A stretch of DNA of 64,000 nucleotides from a bacterium (GTDB lineage Bacteria > Lernaellota > Lernaellaia > JACKCT01): positions 33,084 through 97,083 of the forward strand of contig JAIOHV010000090.1 of the NCBI GenBank assembly GCA_019912885.1. The letters run 5' to 3'. Positions 55,145 through 64,000 of the stretch are shown here, in pieces. The position numbers were made by a program, and so were the translations under genes. Every line of letters starts with the position of its first letter. Position 1 is the stretch's first letter. The notes below the pieces were generated by a model. The model was not told the origin of the DNA. It did no database searches and saw only the letters and a list, made by a program, of their open reading frames with translations.

Positions 55145-55600
55145 TTACTCGTGGCCCGTATGCCCGAACCCGCCCTCGCCTCGCGCGGTTTCGGTCAGCG
55201 ATTCGACCTCCACAAGCTGGGCGCGGGAAACCGGTGCGACGATGAGCTGCGCGACGCGATCGCCATGATTGATTGTGACCGGTTCGTTGCCGAGGTTCGC
55301 AAGCAGGATCTTCACCTCGCCGCGATAGTCCGAGTCGATCGTCCCCGGCGCGTTGATGCACGTGAGGCCGTGCCGCAGCGCAAGCCCGCTTCTTGGCCGC
55401 ACCTGCACCTCGAAGCCGTGCGGCACCTCGAACACGAGCCCCGTCGGAACGGCAAAACGCTCGCCGGCGGCGAGCGTCAGCGGTTCGGTCAGGGCGGCGC
55501 GGACATCCATGCCCGCGGCGCCATGCGTGGCGTAGTGGGGAAGTTCGGCGCGCGGGGCGCCTTCGATCCGCATCACGCGGATGCGGAGGTCGCCGCTCAT
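55145..55600 (-). CDS. dut: dUTP diphosphatase
   Basis: 151 residues. The five trimeric dUTPase motifs are present: [42 protein letters not shown] and the C-terminal [10 protein letters not shown]. It hydrolyses dUTP to dUMP and pyrophosphate, keeping uracil out of DNA. The start overlaps the pnp stop by four bases (ATGA), so it is translated from the pnp transcript. An inverted-repeat element lies just after its stop. Confidence 0.97.
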   Translation of the reverse strand: MSGDLRIRVMRIEGAPRAELPHYATHGAAGMDVRAALTEPLTLAAGERFAVPTGLVFEVPHGFEVQVRPRSGLALRHGLTCINAPGTIDSDYRGEVKILLANLGNEPVTINHGDRVAQLIVAPVSRAQLVEVESLTETARGEGGFGHTGHE

Positions 55601-57705
55601 TCGAGGACGTCTTTCGGGTCGAGCCCGAGCGCCTCCTTGCGCGACAGGCGAACGCGGCCGAGGCGGTCGATCTCGATGCACTTCACGAGAATCTCGTCGC
55701 CTTCCTTGGCCACGTCGTGCACGCTGCGGATCCGCTCGTCGGCCATGTGCGAGATGTGCACCAGGCCCTCCTGGCCGGGGAAGATCTCGACGAACGCGCC
55801 GAAGTCGGTGATGCGCACGATGCGCCCCATGTAGAACTTGCCGACCTCGAGCTCCGCGGTGTACGCGCGCACGAGCTTGATGGCCTCTTCCGCCATCGCG
55901 GCGTCGGTGCTGGCGATGAGCACGCGGCCGTCGTCCTCCACATCGATCTTGACGCCCGTCTTGTCGACGATGCTGCGGATCGTCTTGCCGCCCGGCCCGA
56001 TGACGTCGCGAATGCGTTCGACGGGAATCCGGATCGTGATGATGCGCGGCGCGTATTTGGAGATGTCCGCGACCGGCTTGTCGATCGCCTTGTTCATCTC
56101 GCCGAGGATGTGCAGCCGGCCCTCGCGCGCCTGATCAAGCGCCTGCGTGAGGATCGACTCGTCGATGCCGCCGATCTTGATGTCCATCTGGATGCCCGAC
56201 ACGCCGTCCACGTTGCCGATGACCTTGAAGTCCATGTCGCCCAGGTGATCCTCGTCGCCCAGAATGTCGGAGAGAATCGCGTAGCGATCGCCTTCCTTGA
56301 TGAGGCCCATCGCGACGCCCGCGACGGCGTGCGTGATCGGGATGCCTGCGTGCATCATCGCCAGCGACGATCCGCAGACGGTGGCCATCGACGAGGAGCC
56401 GTTGCTCTCCAGGATATCGGACACGATGCGCACCGTGTACGGGAACGTCTCGGCGTCCGGCAGCACGAGCTCGAGACCGCGCCGCGCGAGCGCGCCGTGG
56501 CCGATCTCGCGGCGTCCCGGCGAACGCAGGAACTTGGCCTCGCCGACGGAAAACGGCGGGAAATTGTAGTGCAACAGGAAGCGCCTCCACTCGTCCTCGT
56601 AAAGGCCCTCGATCTTCTGCTCGTCGTAGCGCGTGCCGAGCGTGACCGTGACGAGCGCCTGCGTCTCGCCTCGGGTGAACAGGGCGCTGCCGTGCGGCCG
56701 CGGCAGGAATCCAACTTCGCAGGTGATGTCGCGGATGTCCTTCGAGCCGCGGCCGTCCACGCGGACGCCCTCGGACAGGATCATCTCGCGCATTTCCATG
56801 TATTTAAGATCCTCGAACGCACGGGAAACGTCCTTCGCGTCGATGCGCTCGTCCTCGCCCCGGCCCTCGTTGATCGCCTCGGCGACGGCCTTCTTGGTCG
56901 CATAGAGCTTGTCGTAGCGGTCGACCTTCACCTTGGTGGAAAGCGCGACCTTCAACTCGCCGATCGCCTGCCGGGCCACCGCCTCGTACACGTTGCGATC
57001 GAGCTCCTCCGCCGTGAATTCGATCTTCGCGGCGCCGGCCTGCTCGCGCAGATCGTGCTGCGCCTTGATGAAGGGCTGCATCGAACGGTGCGCGTACATG
57101 ATCGCGTCCACGATGTCCTTTTCCTTCACGAAGTTCGCGCCGCCCTCGACCATCACGATGGCGTCGGCGGTGCCGCAGACGATCAGCTCGATGTCCGCGG
57201 CTTCGATCTGGGCGTGCGTCGGATTGCAGACGAACTTGCCCTCGGTGCGGCAAACGCGCACACCGGCCAGCGGTCCGCCGAACGGGATCTTCGAGATGTG
57301 CAGCGCGGCCGACGATGCCGTGATCGCGAGCACGTCGGAGGGGTGAAACTCGTCCTTGGAGATGACGCCCGCGATGATCTGCGTCTCGCGCCGCCAGCCG
57401 TCCGGAAACAGCGGGCGCAGCGGCCTATCGACCATTCGGCTCGTCAGCGTTTCCTTTTCCGTGGGGCGCCCTTCGCGCTTGAAAAAACCGCCGGGGATTC
57501 GCCCGGCGGCCCAAGGTTTTTCCTGGTAGTCACAGGTCAGCGGAAGGAAATCGACTCCCTCCCGTTCCGACGGCGCCGCGACGGCCGTCGCCAGGATCAT
57601 CGTGTCGCCGCAGCGGACGACCACGGACCCGTGCGCCTGTTTGGCAATTTTGCCCGTTTCCATCGTGACGGTCTGGCCGTCAACTTCAAATTCAACGCGT
57701 GTCAT
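55597..57705 (-). CDS. pnp: Polyribonucleotide nucleotidyltransferase
   Basis: 702 residues from the ATG at 57705 (AAGGAAG upstream). Two RNase PH domains are linked by a helical region; the second has [16 protein letters not shown] with the catalytic Asp residues. A KH domain ([15 protein letters not shown]) and an S1 domain ([26 protein letters not shown]) end the protein. It degrades RNA 3' to 5' with phosphate and takes part in the degradosome. It is in the order rpsO-pnp-dut, as in many bacteria. Confidence 0.98.
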   Translation of the reverse strand: MTRVEFEVDGQTVTMETGKIAKQAHGSVVVRCGDTMILATAVAAPSEREGVDFLPLTCDYQEKPWAAGRIPGGFFKREGRPTEKETLTSRMVDRPLRPLFPDGWRRETQIIAGVISKDEFHPSDVLAITASSAALHISKIPFGGPLAGVRVCRTEGKFVCNPTHAQIEAADIELIVCGTADAIVMVEGGANFVKEKDIVDAIMYAHRSMQPFIKAQHDLREQAGAAKIEFTAEELDRNVYEAVARQAIGELKVALSTKVKVDRYDKLYATKKAVAEAINEGRGEDERIDAKDVSRAFEDLKYMEMREMILSEGVRVDGRGSKDIRDITCEVGFLPRPHGSALFTRGETQALVTVTLGTRYDEQKIEGLYEDEWRRFLLHYNFPPFSVGEAKFLRSPGRREIGHGALARRGLELVLPDAETFPYTVRIVSDILESNGSSSMATVCGSSLAMMHAGIPITHAVAGVAMGLIKEGDRYAILSDILGDEDHLGDMDFKVIGNVDGVSGIQMDIKIGGIDESILTQALDQAREGRLHILGEMNKAIDKPVADISKYAPRIITIRIPVERIRDVIGPGGKTIRSIVDKTGVKIDVEDDGRVLIASTDAAMAEEAIKLVRAYTAELEVGKFYMGRIVRITDFGAFVEIFPGQEGLVHISHMADERIRSVHDVAKEGDEILVKCIEIDRLGRVRLSRKEALGLDPKDVLE

Positions 57706-57789
57706 AAACGCACTTCCTTGAAAAACGAAACACGGCGGCCGCGCGCGCCGGCAAGGCACGGCGGCATCCGCCACGTTCCGCGGTTTTGT

Positions 57790-58056
57790 TTATTTGCGAA
57801 TGCCGAGTGAGGCGATGAGCGTCTTGTAACGCTCGGCGTCTTTTGCGCGAAGGTAGTTCAGAAGGGAACGGCGCTGGCTCACGATCTTGAGCAGGCCGCG
57901 ACGCGAGTGGTGGTCCTTCTTGTGCGTCTTGAAATGGTCCGAGAGGTAGGTGATGCGCGCCGAAAGCAGCGCCACCTGAACCTCGGGCGACCCCGTGTCG
58001 GAATCATCCCGGCGAAATTGCTGGATGATTTCCTGTTTTCTGCTGTTGTCCAACAT
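57790..58056 (-). CDS. rpsO: 30S ribosomal protein S15
   Basis: 88 residues from the ATG at 58056, the usual size; an in-frame ATG 17 codons upstream would add residues not found in S15. Conserved blocks are [35 protein letters not shown] and [10 protein letters not shown]15 binds 16S rRNA and is needed for the central domain. It precedes pnp as usual; a probable promoter lies about 50-75 bases upstream (58105-58133). Confidence 0.98.
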   Translation of the reverse strand: MLDNSRKQEIIQQFRRDDSDTGSPEVQVALLSARITYLSDHFKTHKKDHHSRRGLLKIVSQRRSLLNYLRAKDAERYKTLIASLGIRK

Positions 58057-58104
58057 CGGTCTCGTGTTCTCCTGTTTTCTGCTTTCTTCCGTTTTGTTGG
58101 CCCG

Positions 58105-58133
58105 CATTTAGCACATCGGCGCGCGGGGGTAAA
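58105..58133 (-). promoter_or_regulatory. Likely rpsO promoter
   Basis: On the minus strand TTTACC (58133-58128) and TAAATG (58110-58105) are 17 bases apart. It lies about 50 bases before the rpsO start. Both elements are imperfect matches to the sigma70 consensus. Confidence 0.45.
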
Positions 58134-58217
58134 GCGGCGACGGCGTTAAATGCGCACGATGGTCGCGCGGCGCAAAAATTGTGGTCTGGACGTGGATTGC
58201 TTCGCGTTTTCCGAGCT

Positions 58218-59324
58218 CTATCCGCGCCGGCTCCAAGGGTTCGCTTCGCGCAGATTCGTGCGCAGGAGAGCGTAATTAAATACGTTCGCGAGCAGCTTTC
58301 GTGAATTTGACCACGTCGGAGTTGTTTTGAACGTCCCGAGGTCGATGCGCCCGTCCGGAGCAACCAGATCGTCACGACAGGATTCGATGAGCGCGTCGCG
58401 AACCGCTTCGCGGCGAATCGATCGACCGCCCATGCGTCCATCGTGAAAAACGGCAAATCCGCCAGGCGTCGGCTCGACGTTTCGCCCGAAGTGCAATTGC
58501 AGGGCATGATGTTTACGATTGGACTTGAGGAAGGCGACGCAGAGGATGATGTTTTTCGGATTACATCTATTCAGGCCGATTCCGGCCGTTTCGACGCGCC
58601 CTTCTGTTGCCACGAGAAATACGCGGTAAAGCGAATTCCAGGTACCGCCGCCGGGCACGGGGATCGAGAGCTCGGATAAGCCCCGATCCTCAAGGATGTG
58701 GACACCGCGATAGGAATACGGAAGACGATAAAACTTGCCTGGCGCGAGAATGAGGTTGAGCGCGCTGACAGCGAAATCGCGGTCCACACCCGGCGGCAAT
58801 TTGGCGAGGTTTTCAAAGCGGCGCAATCCCCTGGCGTCGCGCGGTGCACGGGGGAAACCGAGCGTTCGATGCGAAAGCGAGAGCGCAGCCAACGAACGCA
58901 CTTCGTCTCAACAACCGGGTGCGGTCTTTTCGAAAAAGCGATGGTCATCGCCGTTAGTCAGCCATACGGATTTCGCGCGTTGGACCTGCGCGTATTTGAT
59001 CGCCTGCCGCCGCACGTCCTCACCAAGCAGGATACCGCCCGCCTTGCATTCGATGACGAGCGCGGGAGTTCCGTCGCGATCTTTCAGCAAAATATCGGTG
59101 CGACCTCGCGTTCCGTCTATGTACCGAACACCTTCTTCAAGCGTGATCCACGCATGCGACCATCGCCGAATCTTTGTCAGGTAACGAAGCACGCACTGAC
59201 GAACTTTTTCTTCGGGGGTCGCCTTGATATCGCGATTGCGAATCAAACACTTGAGAACGGGCGTCTTGCCCGCGCGGTTGACACGAACGCGTTGACGTTT
59301 GAGGTCGATCATGATGCTCACCAT
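58218..59324 (-). pseudogene. HsdR_N-domain protein split by an in-frame TGA
   Basis: Two open stretches in the same frame (59324-58908 and 58907-58218) are separated only by a TGA codon after TAPGC; the frame continues with DEV and no shift. The first 138 residues hold a type I restriction HsdR_N-like domain (KVRQCVLRYLTK, TDILLKDRDGTPALVIECKAGG with the PD-(D/E)XK set D-E-K). The second, about 230 residues, is of unknown family. The full-length product would be about 368 residues. It lies between truB and rpsO, where many bacteria have ribF. A nonsense mutation is the likely explanation; the start may be at 59324 or 59312. Confidence 0.65.
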
Positions 59325-59347
59325 ACTGCCGAGAATACGATCGGTCG

Positions 59348-60271
59348 TCAGCCCTGCGGTTCGCGAAAAACGCGCCGCGGCTTGAAGCCCTGCTCCCCCG
59401 CGTTCGGCGCGGCGATGGCGACAAGTGCGCCGGACGCATCAATTAAGCGCACGAACGAGGTCGTACGTGCGCCTTGGGGCGCGTCGTCAAACGGCACGGG
59501 CTTGCCCACGCAAACGTCGCTCACGGCGGCATCGTTAAGCGCGATCGCGGGCAGATCGGGCGCCAGGTCCGCAAGCGGCACGAGGTGGCGCGCGATTGCC
59601 GTGTCCCGGCCGCCGGGGTCGCGTTCGATCTCGCCGGCGAGATCGTCAAGCGTGATCGCGCGGTTAAGCGTAAACGGCCCCGACGCGGTTCGGCGAAGCT
59701 CCGCGAGGTGCGCGAGGCCCCCGAGCGCGCGGGCGATGTCGTCCGCGAGCGATCGGATGTACGTGCCCCTGCCCACTAGCGCCTCGAAGATGAATCCCGC
59801 GTTATCGCTCGAAATCAGCGACAATTCCGCGATCCGCACGCGCACCGGTTCGCGTTCGACCTCTCGCCCCTTGCGCGCATGGCGGTACAGGCGCGTGCCC
59901 TCGATTTTTTTCGCGGAGTACATCGGCGGGATCTGCTCGATCTCGCCGACAAAGCGCGCGAGCATCTCGCGGATCGCCGCGTCGCCGGGCAGGGGCGCGT
60001 TCGTCGTTTCGACAACCTCCCCGGTCGCGTCGAGCGTATCGGTTGCCGCGCCCCAGGAAAGGCGCGCGACGTAGCGCTTGGCGCCGCCGGTGACGAAATC
60101 GGACAGGCGTGTGGCCTTGCCGATCAAAACGACCAGCACGCCGGTCGCGAAGGGATCGAGAGTTCCCGCGTGCCCGACGCGTTTCACGTTCGCTAACCTG
60201 CGCACGCGCGCGACGATATCGAAGCTCGTCGGACCGGCCGGTTTGTCGATGATGAGAGCACCGTCAGGCAT
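59348..60271 (-). CDS. truB: tRNA pseudouridine(55) synthase
   Basis: 307 residues from the ATG at 60271. The N-terminal GALIIDKPAGPTSFDIVARVRR is the TruB signature and D39 in GHAGTLDPFATGVL is the catalytic Asp. Further blocks are GAATDTLDATGE, QIPPMYSAKKIEG and GTYIRSLADD. It makes pseudouridine 55 in the T loop of tRNAs. It is part of the conserved infB-rbfA-truB block, but is separated from nrnA by an inverted-repeat element. A short C-terminal PUA-like end is present. Confidence 0.97.
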   Translation of the reverse strand: MPDGALIIDKPAGPTSFDIVARVRRLANVKRVGHAGTLDPFATGVLVVLIGKATRLSDFVTGGAKRYVARLSWGAATDTLDATGEVVETTNAPLPGDAAIREMLARFVGEIEQIPPMYSAKKIEGTRLYRHARKGREVEREPVRVRIAELSLISSDNAGFIFEALVGRGTYIRSLADDIARALGGLAHLAELRRTASGPFTLNRAITLDDLAGEIERDPGGRDTAIARHLVPLADLAPDLPAIALNDAAVSDVCVGKPVPFDDAPQGARTTSFVRLIDASGALVAIAAPNAGEQGFKPRRVFREPQG

Positions 60272-60286
60272 GAACGATCCGCAATC

Positions 60287-60366
60287 AACCACAGAGGACA
60301 CAGAGAACACAGAGTAATGAATTCAATTGCTTAACAAACTCCGTGGCCTCTGCGGCCTCCGTGGTT
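60287..60366. repeat. Dispersed inverted repeat (ACAGAG/CTCCGTGG type), copy B
   Basis: A 28-base left arm rich in ACAGAG and a 28-base right arm with CTCCGTGG and CCTCTGC flank a 24-base spacer. It belongs to the same family as the element at 55056-55138. It lies between nrnA and truB, touching the nrnA stop codon. Confidence 0.75.
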
Positions 60367-61351
60367 AATGTTTTAATTGCTTTTTCAGTTGCTCGATCAG
60401 CCGCTTTCGTACATCCTCGAGCGGGCCGGCGGCGGTGAAGCCCGCGGCCCGGCGGTGGCCGCCGCCGCCGAAAAAGCCGGAGACCGCCGCGGCATCCACG
60501 CGTTCGGTGGTGCGCAGCGATCCCTTGACGCGCAGCCCCTCCTCGCCCGTCATCACCTCGCGAAGCAGGTAGCTCGCCTCGACGCCGTTGATCGACAAAG
60601 GATAGTCGACGAAGCCCTCGAACAGCTCGCTGGTCGCCTTGAGCCTTTGCGACACGTCGAGCGCGCAGATCATACCGGCGATGCGGCCATCTTTTTCCAG
60701 GCGCAGCGTCGGAAGCACCGCGGAAAACAGCGCCACCTTTTCGCGGGGCTGCGCGATAAAAAGGTTGCGCGCCACGGATACGGGATCGGCGCCGGCCGCC
60801 ACCATCTCGCCGCAGATCCGGTACGCGTCGGGCGTGGAGTTCGAATTGTAAAACCGCGACGTATCGGAATAGATCCCCGTATACACGCACGTCGCCACGT
60901 CGGGATCGAATCGGTAGCCGAGCTTCAAGAGCAGCCTGTGGACCAACTCGCTCGACGAGCTTGCCGCCTCGTCCACCACGTTGACGCGCCCGAAAAACGG
61001 GTTCGACGCGTGATGGTCGAGGTTCACGATGGACGGATGATCCGCGATGCGATCGTGAATGCGCCCGACGCGGTGAAAGTCGCCGCAGTCAAGGACGAAG
61101 ATCGCGTCGAAGACGGACAGGTCCTCCACCTTGCGAACCGCGCCGCGAGTGCCCGGTAAAAAGGCGAGCATTTCGGGCACGCCGTCTTGCGTGCAGAAGA
61201 CCGCCGTCTTGCCCATGCGTTGAAGCGCGAGGGTGAGTGCCAGGCACGAGCCGATCGCGTCGCCGTCGGGATTCGTGTGCGGCAAGACGAGAAACGAGTG
61301 TTTCGCCCGGACGAGCCTCGCCGCCTCGGCGATGTCCTTAGTCGCCGGCAT
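60365..61351 (-). CDS. nrnA: NrnA-type DHH phosphoesterase
   Basis: 328 residues from the ATG at 61351 (an ATG three codons upstream is possible). Motifs of the DHH family: LPHTNPDGDAIGS, VLDCGDF, NLDHHASN, YTGIYSDTSRF, and the DHHA1 end GFFGGGGHRRAAGF. NrnA hydrolyses nano-RNA and pAp, and this group may also cleave cyclic dinucleotides. The gene start overlaps the rbfA end by 14 bases, so the two are co-translated. Confidence 0.93.
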   Translation of the reverse strand: MPATKDIAEAARLVRAKHSFLVLPHTNPDGDAIGSCLALTLALQRMGKTAVFCTQDGVPEMLAFLPGTRGAVRKVEDLSVFDAIFVLDCGDFHRVGRIHDRIADHPSIVNLDHHASNPFFGRVNVVDEAASSSSELVHRLLLKLGYRFDPDVATCVYTGIYSDTSRFYNSNSTPDAYRICGEMVAAGADPVSVARNLFIAQPREKVALFSAVLPTLRLEKDGRIAGMICALDVSQRLKATSELFEGFVDYPLSINGVEASYLLREVMTGEEGLRVKGSLRTTERVDAAAVSGFFGGGGHRRAAGFTAAGPLEDVRKRLIEQLKKQLKH

Positions 61352-61781
61352 CCGCGTCATCCGCGCCGTCCGCGTCCGGAGCGCTCGACTCGCCGCCCTT
61401 TTCGCCCGCGCCTTCCGGCAGCACATCTCCGAGAAGATCGGAGATGCGCCGGCCCGTCTGTAGCGTGGGATCGTGCTTGAAACGCAGTTCCGGCGTGTGT
61501 TGCAGGGCAAGCTCGGCGCCGACGCGGCTGCGAAGGCGGCCGGCGGCGGATTCGAGCCCGGCGAGCGCGGCCTCAACGGTTTCGGACTCGTCGAACAGCG
61601 AAAAATACACCGTCGCGTAGCGGTTGTCCTTGGACATTTCCACGTCCGTCAGCGTGACGGCGCCGAGGCGCGGATCGGCCAGTTCGCCGACGAGCATGGC
61701 CGACAGCACGCGCTGGATCTGCGCCCCGACGCGATCGGCGCGCTTGAAGCCGGTGAATTTTCGGGATCGTTTCCTGGGCAT
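61338..61781 (-). CDS. rbfA: Ribosome-binding factor A
   Basis: 147 residues. N-terminal RADRVGAQIQRVLSAMLVGELADPRL and TLTDVEMSKDNRYATVYFS, then RLRSRVGAELALQHTPELRFKHD are the RbfA KH-like fold. It assists maturation of the 30S subunit. The C-terminal tail is acidic (SSAPDADGADDADAGD), longer than in most homologues. It lies between DUF503 and nrnA in the usual order. Confidence 0.95.
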   Translation of the reverse strand: MPRKRSRKFTGFKRADRVGAQIQRVLSAMLVGELADPRLGAVTLTDVEMSKDNRYATVYFSLFDESETVEAALAGLESAAGRLRSRVGAELALQHTPELRFKHDPTLQTGRRISDLLGDVLPEGAGEKGGESSAPDADGADDADAGD

Positions 61782-61785
61782 GAAA

Positions 61786-62073
61786 TCAGGCCGACAGGAT
61801 CTCGACGCCGCAGTCGCCGACCTCGGCCAGTTGCAGGTTCTCGACGTAATCGAGCACGTGATCGAGCACCGAGTTGACGTGCCGGCGGTCGTTGCCGACG
61901 GTCACGAACGCCACGACGGCCGTGCCGATGACGTCGTTGTCCTCGACCTCCGCCGCCGCGACGTTGAATTCGTTTCGCGTGCGCGCGAGAACACGGCGCA
62001 CGACACTGCGCTTGTCCTTGAGCGAATCCGCGCCGTGGATGTACAGCACGACGCGCAGCGTCCCGACCACCAT
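61786..62073 (-). CDS. DUF503 (YlxP-like) protein
   Basis: 95 residues from the ATG at 62073. TLRVVLYIHGADSLKDKRSVVRRVLARTRNEFNVAAAEVE is the typical N-terminal part, and VTVGNDRRHVNSVLDHVLDYVE the C-terminal helix. DUF503/YlxP proteins sit next to infB and rbfA across bacteria and are thought to act with the ribosome; their function is open. It starts 8 bases after infB and ends 4 bases before rbfA. Confidence 0.93.
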   Translation of the reverse strand: MVVGTLRVVLYIHGADSLKDKRSVVRRVLARTRNEFNVAAAEVEDNDVIGTAVVAFVTVGNDRRHVNSVLDHVLDYVENLQLAEVGDCGVEILSA

Positions 62074-62081
62074 ACGCCCGC

Positions 62082-64000
<1,919 letters not shown>

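Noticed and set aside
55393..57810. 805-codon plus-strand open frame
   Set aside because: It is fully antisense to dut and pnp, both certain genes; no motif is seen.
58905..58913. TGA in the HsdR_N-type gene as selenocysteine codon
   Set aside because: No SECIS-like hairpin was seen after it, the preceding Cys is not a redox motif, and the family is not a known selenoprotein group.
58218..59324. Type I restriction-modification system
   Set aside because: Only an HsdR_N-like domain is present; there are no HsdM or HsdS genes and no helicase part.

Overview
The window is GC-rich (roughly two thirds G+C), densely coded DNA from a Gram-negative bacterium. It carries outer-membrane and lipoprotein genes, a sigma54 response regulator, hybrid histidine kinases, a Myxococcus-type disulfide repeat and DUF1566 and NHL proteins. 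A recurring lipobox followed by a run of aspartates occurs in six lipoproteins. Together these point to a deltaproteobacterial-type lineage (Myxococcota, Desulfobacterota or a neighbouring candidate phylum). I cannot place it further from the sequence alone. No insertion sequence, prophage, CRISPR array or plasmid function was seen. Genes are often coupled by ATGA or GTGA overlaps.

Layout. 1-4.6 kb: a PAS kinase, a stand-alone receiver and a large hybrid kinase in one operon. 4.8-10.6 kb: three poly-Asp lipoproteins (two are tandem duplicates that share their terminators), a chromate transporter, a secreted DUF3887-like protein and TesB. 10.7-15.3 kb: a four-gene operon of sensor kinase, sigma54 regulator, periplasmic coiled-coil protein and beta-barrel protein. 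15.4-19.4 kb: a zinc-ribbon protein, then an operon of four genes overlapping by 4 nt each (P460-like haem lipoprotein, two NHL lipoproteins, DUF1697). 19.5-22.1 kb: a hybrid kinase coupled to an excisionase-type HTH/receiver regulator. 22.2-28 kb: mixed metabolic and membrane genes, including a Tat-type aldo/keto reductase translationally coupled to a nucleotide-translocase-like carrier.

28-32.5 kb is an oxidative-stress island: soxR with a SoxR palindrome in front of an FMN reductase gene, and katA convergent with oxyR. An OxyR operator matching the ATAG-N7-CTAT pattern lies before katA and a half operator before oxyR. 32.6-47 kb is accessory: ArsR plus a double AHSA1 protein under a clear promoter/operator, an FAD monooxygenase, an ArsB/NhaD-type transporter, a haloperoxidase-like lipoprotein, a membrane protein with CX11C disulfide hairpins, glycosyltransferase and VOC proteins, and a tRNA-Asn.

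47-55 kb holds an SGNH hydrolase, an alpha/alpha-toroid protein, and the most novel-looking locus: an operon of a TPR membrane protein, a 61-residue membrane peptide and a radical SAM/SPASM enzyme. A CPBP protease gene is divergent from it. 55-64 kb is the conserved translation/RNA block infB-DUF503-rbfA-nrnA-truB ... rpsO-pnp-dut on the minus strand. It is interrupted by a stop-split HsdR_N-type gene where ribF is often found, and carries two dispersed inverted-repeat elements.
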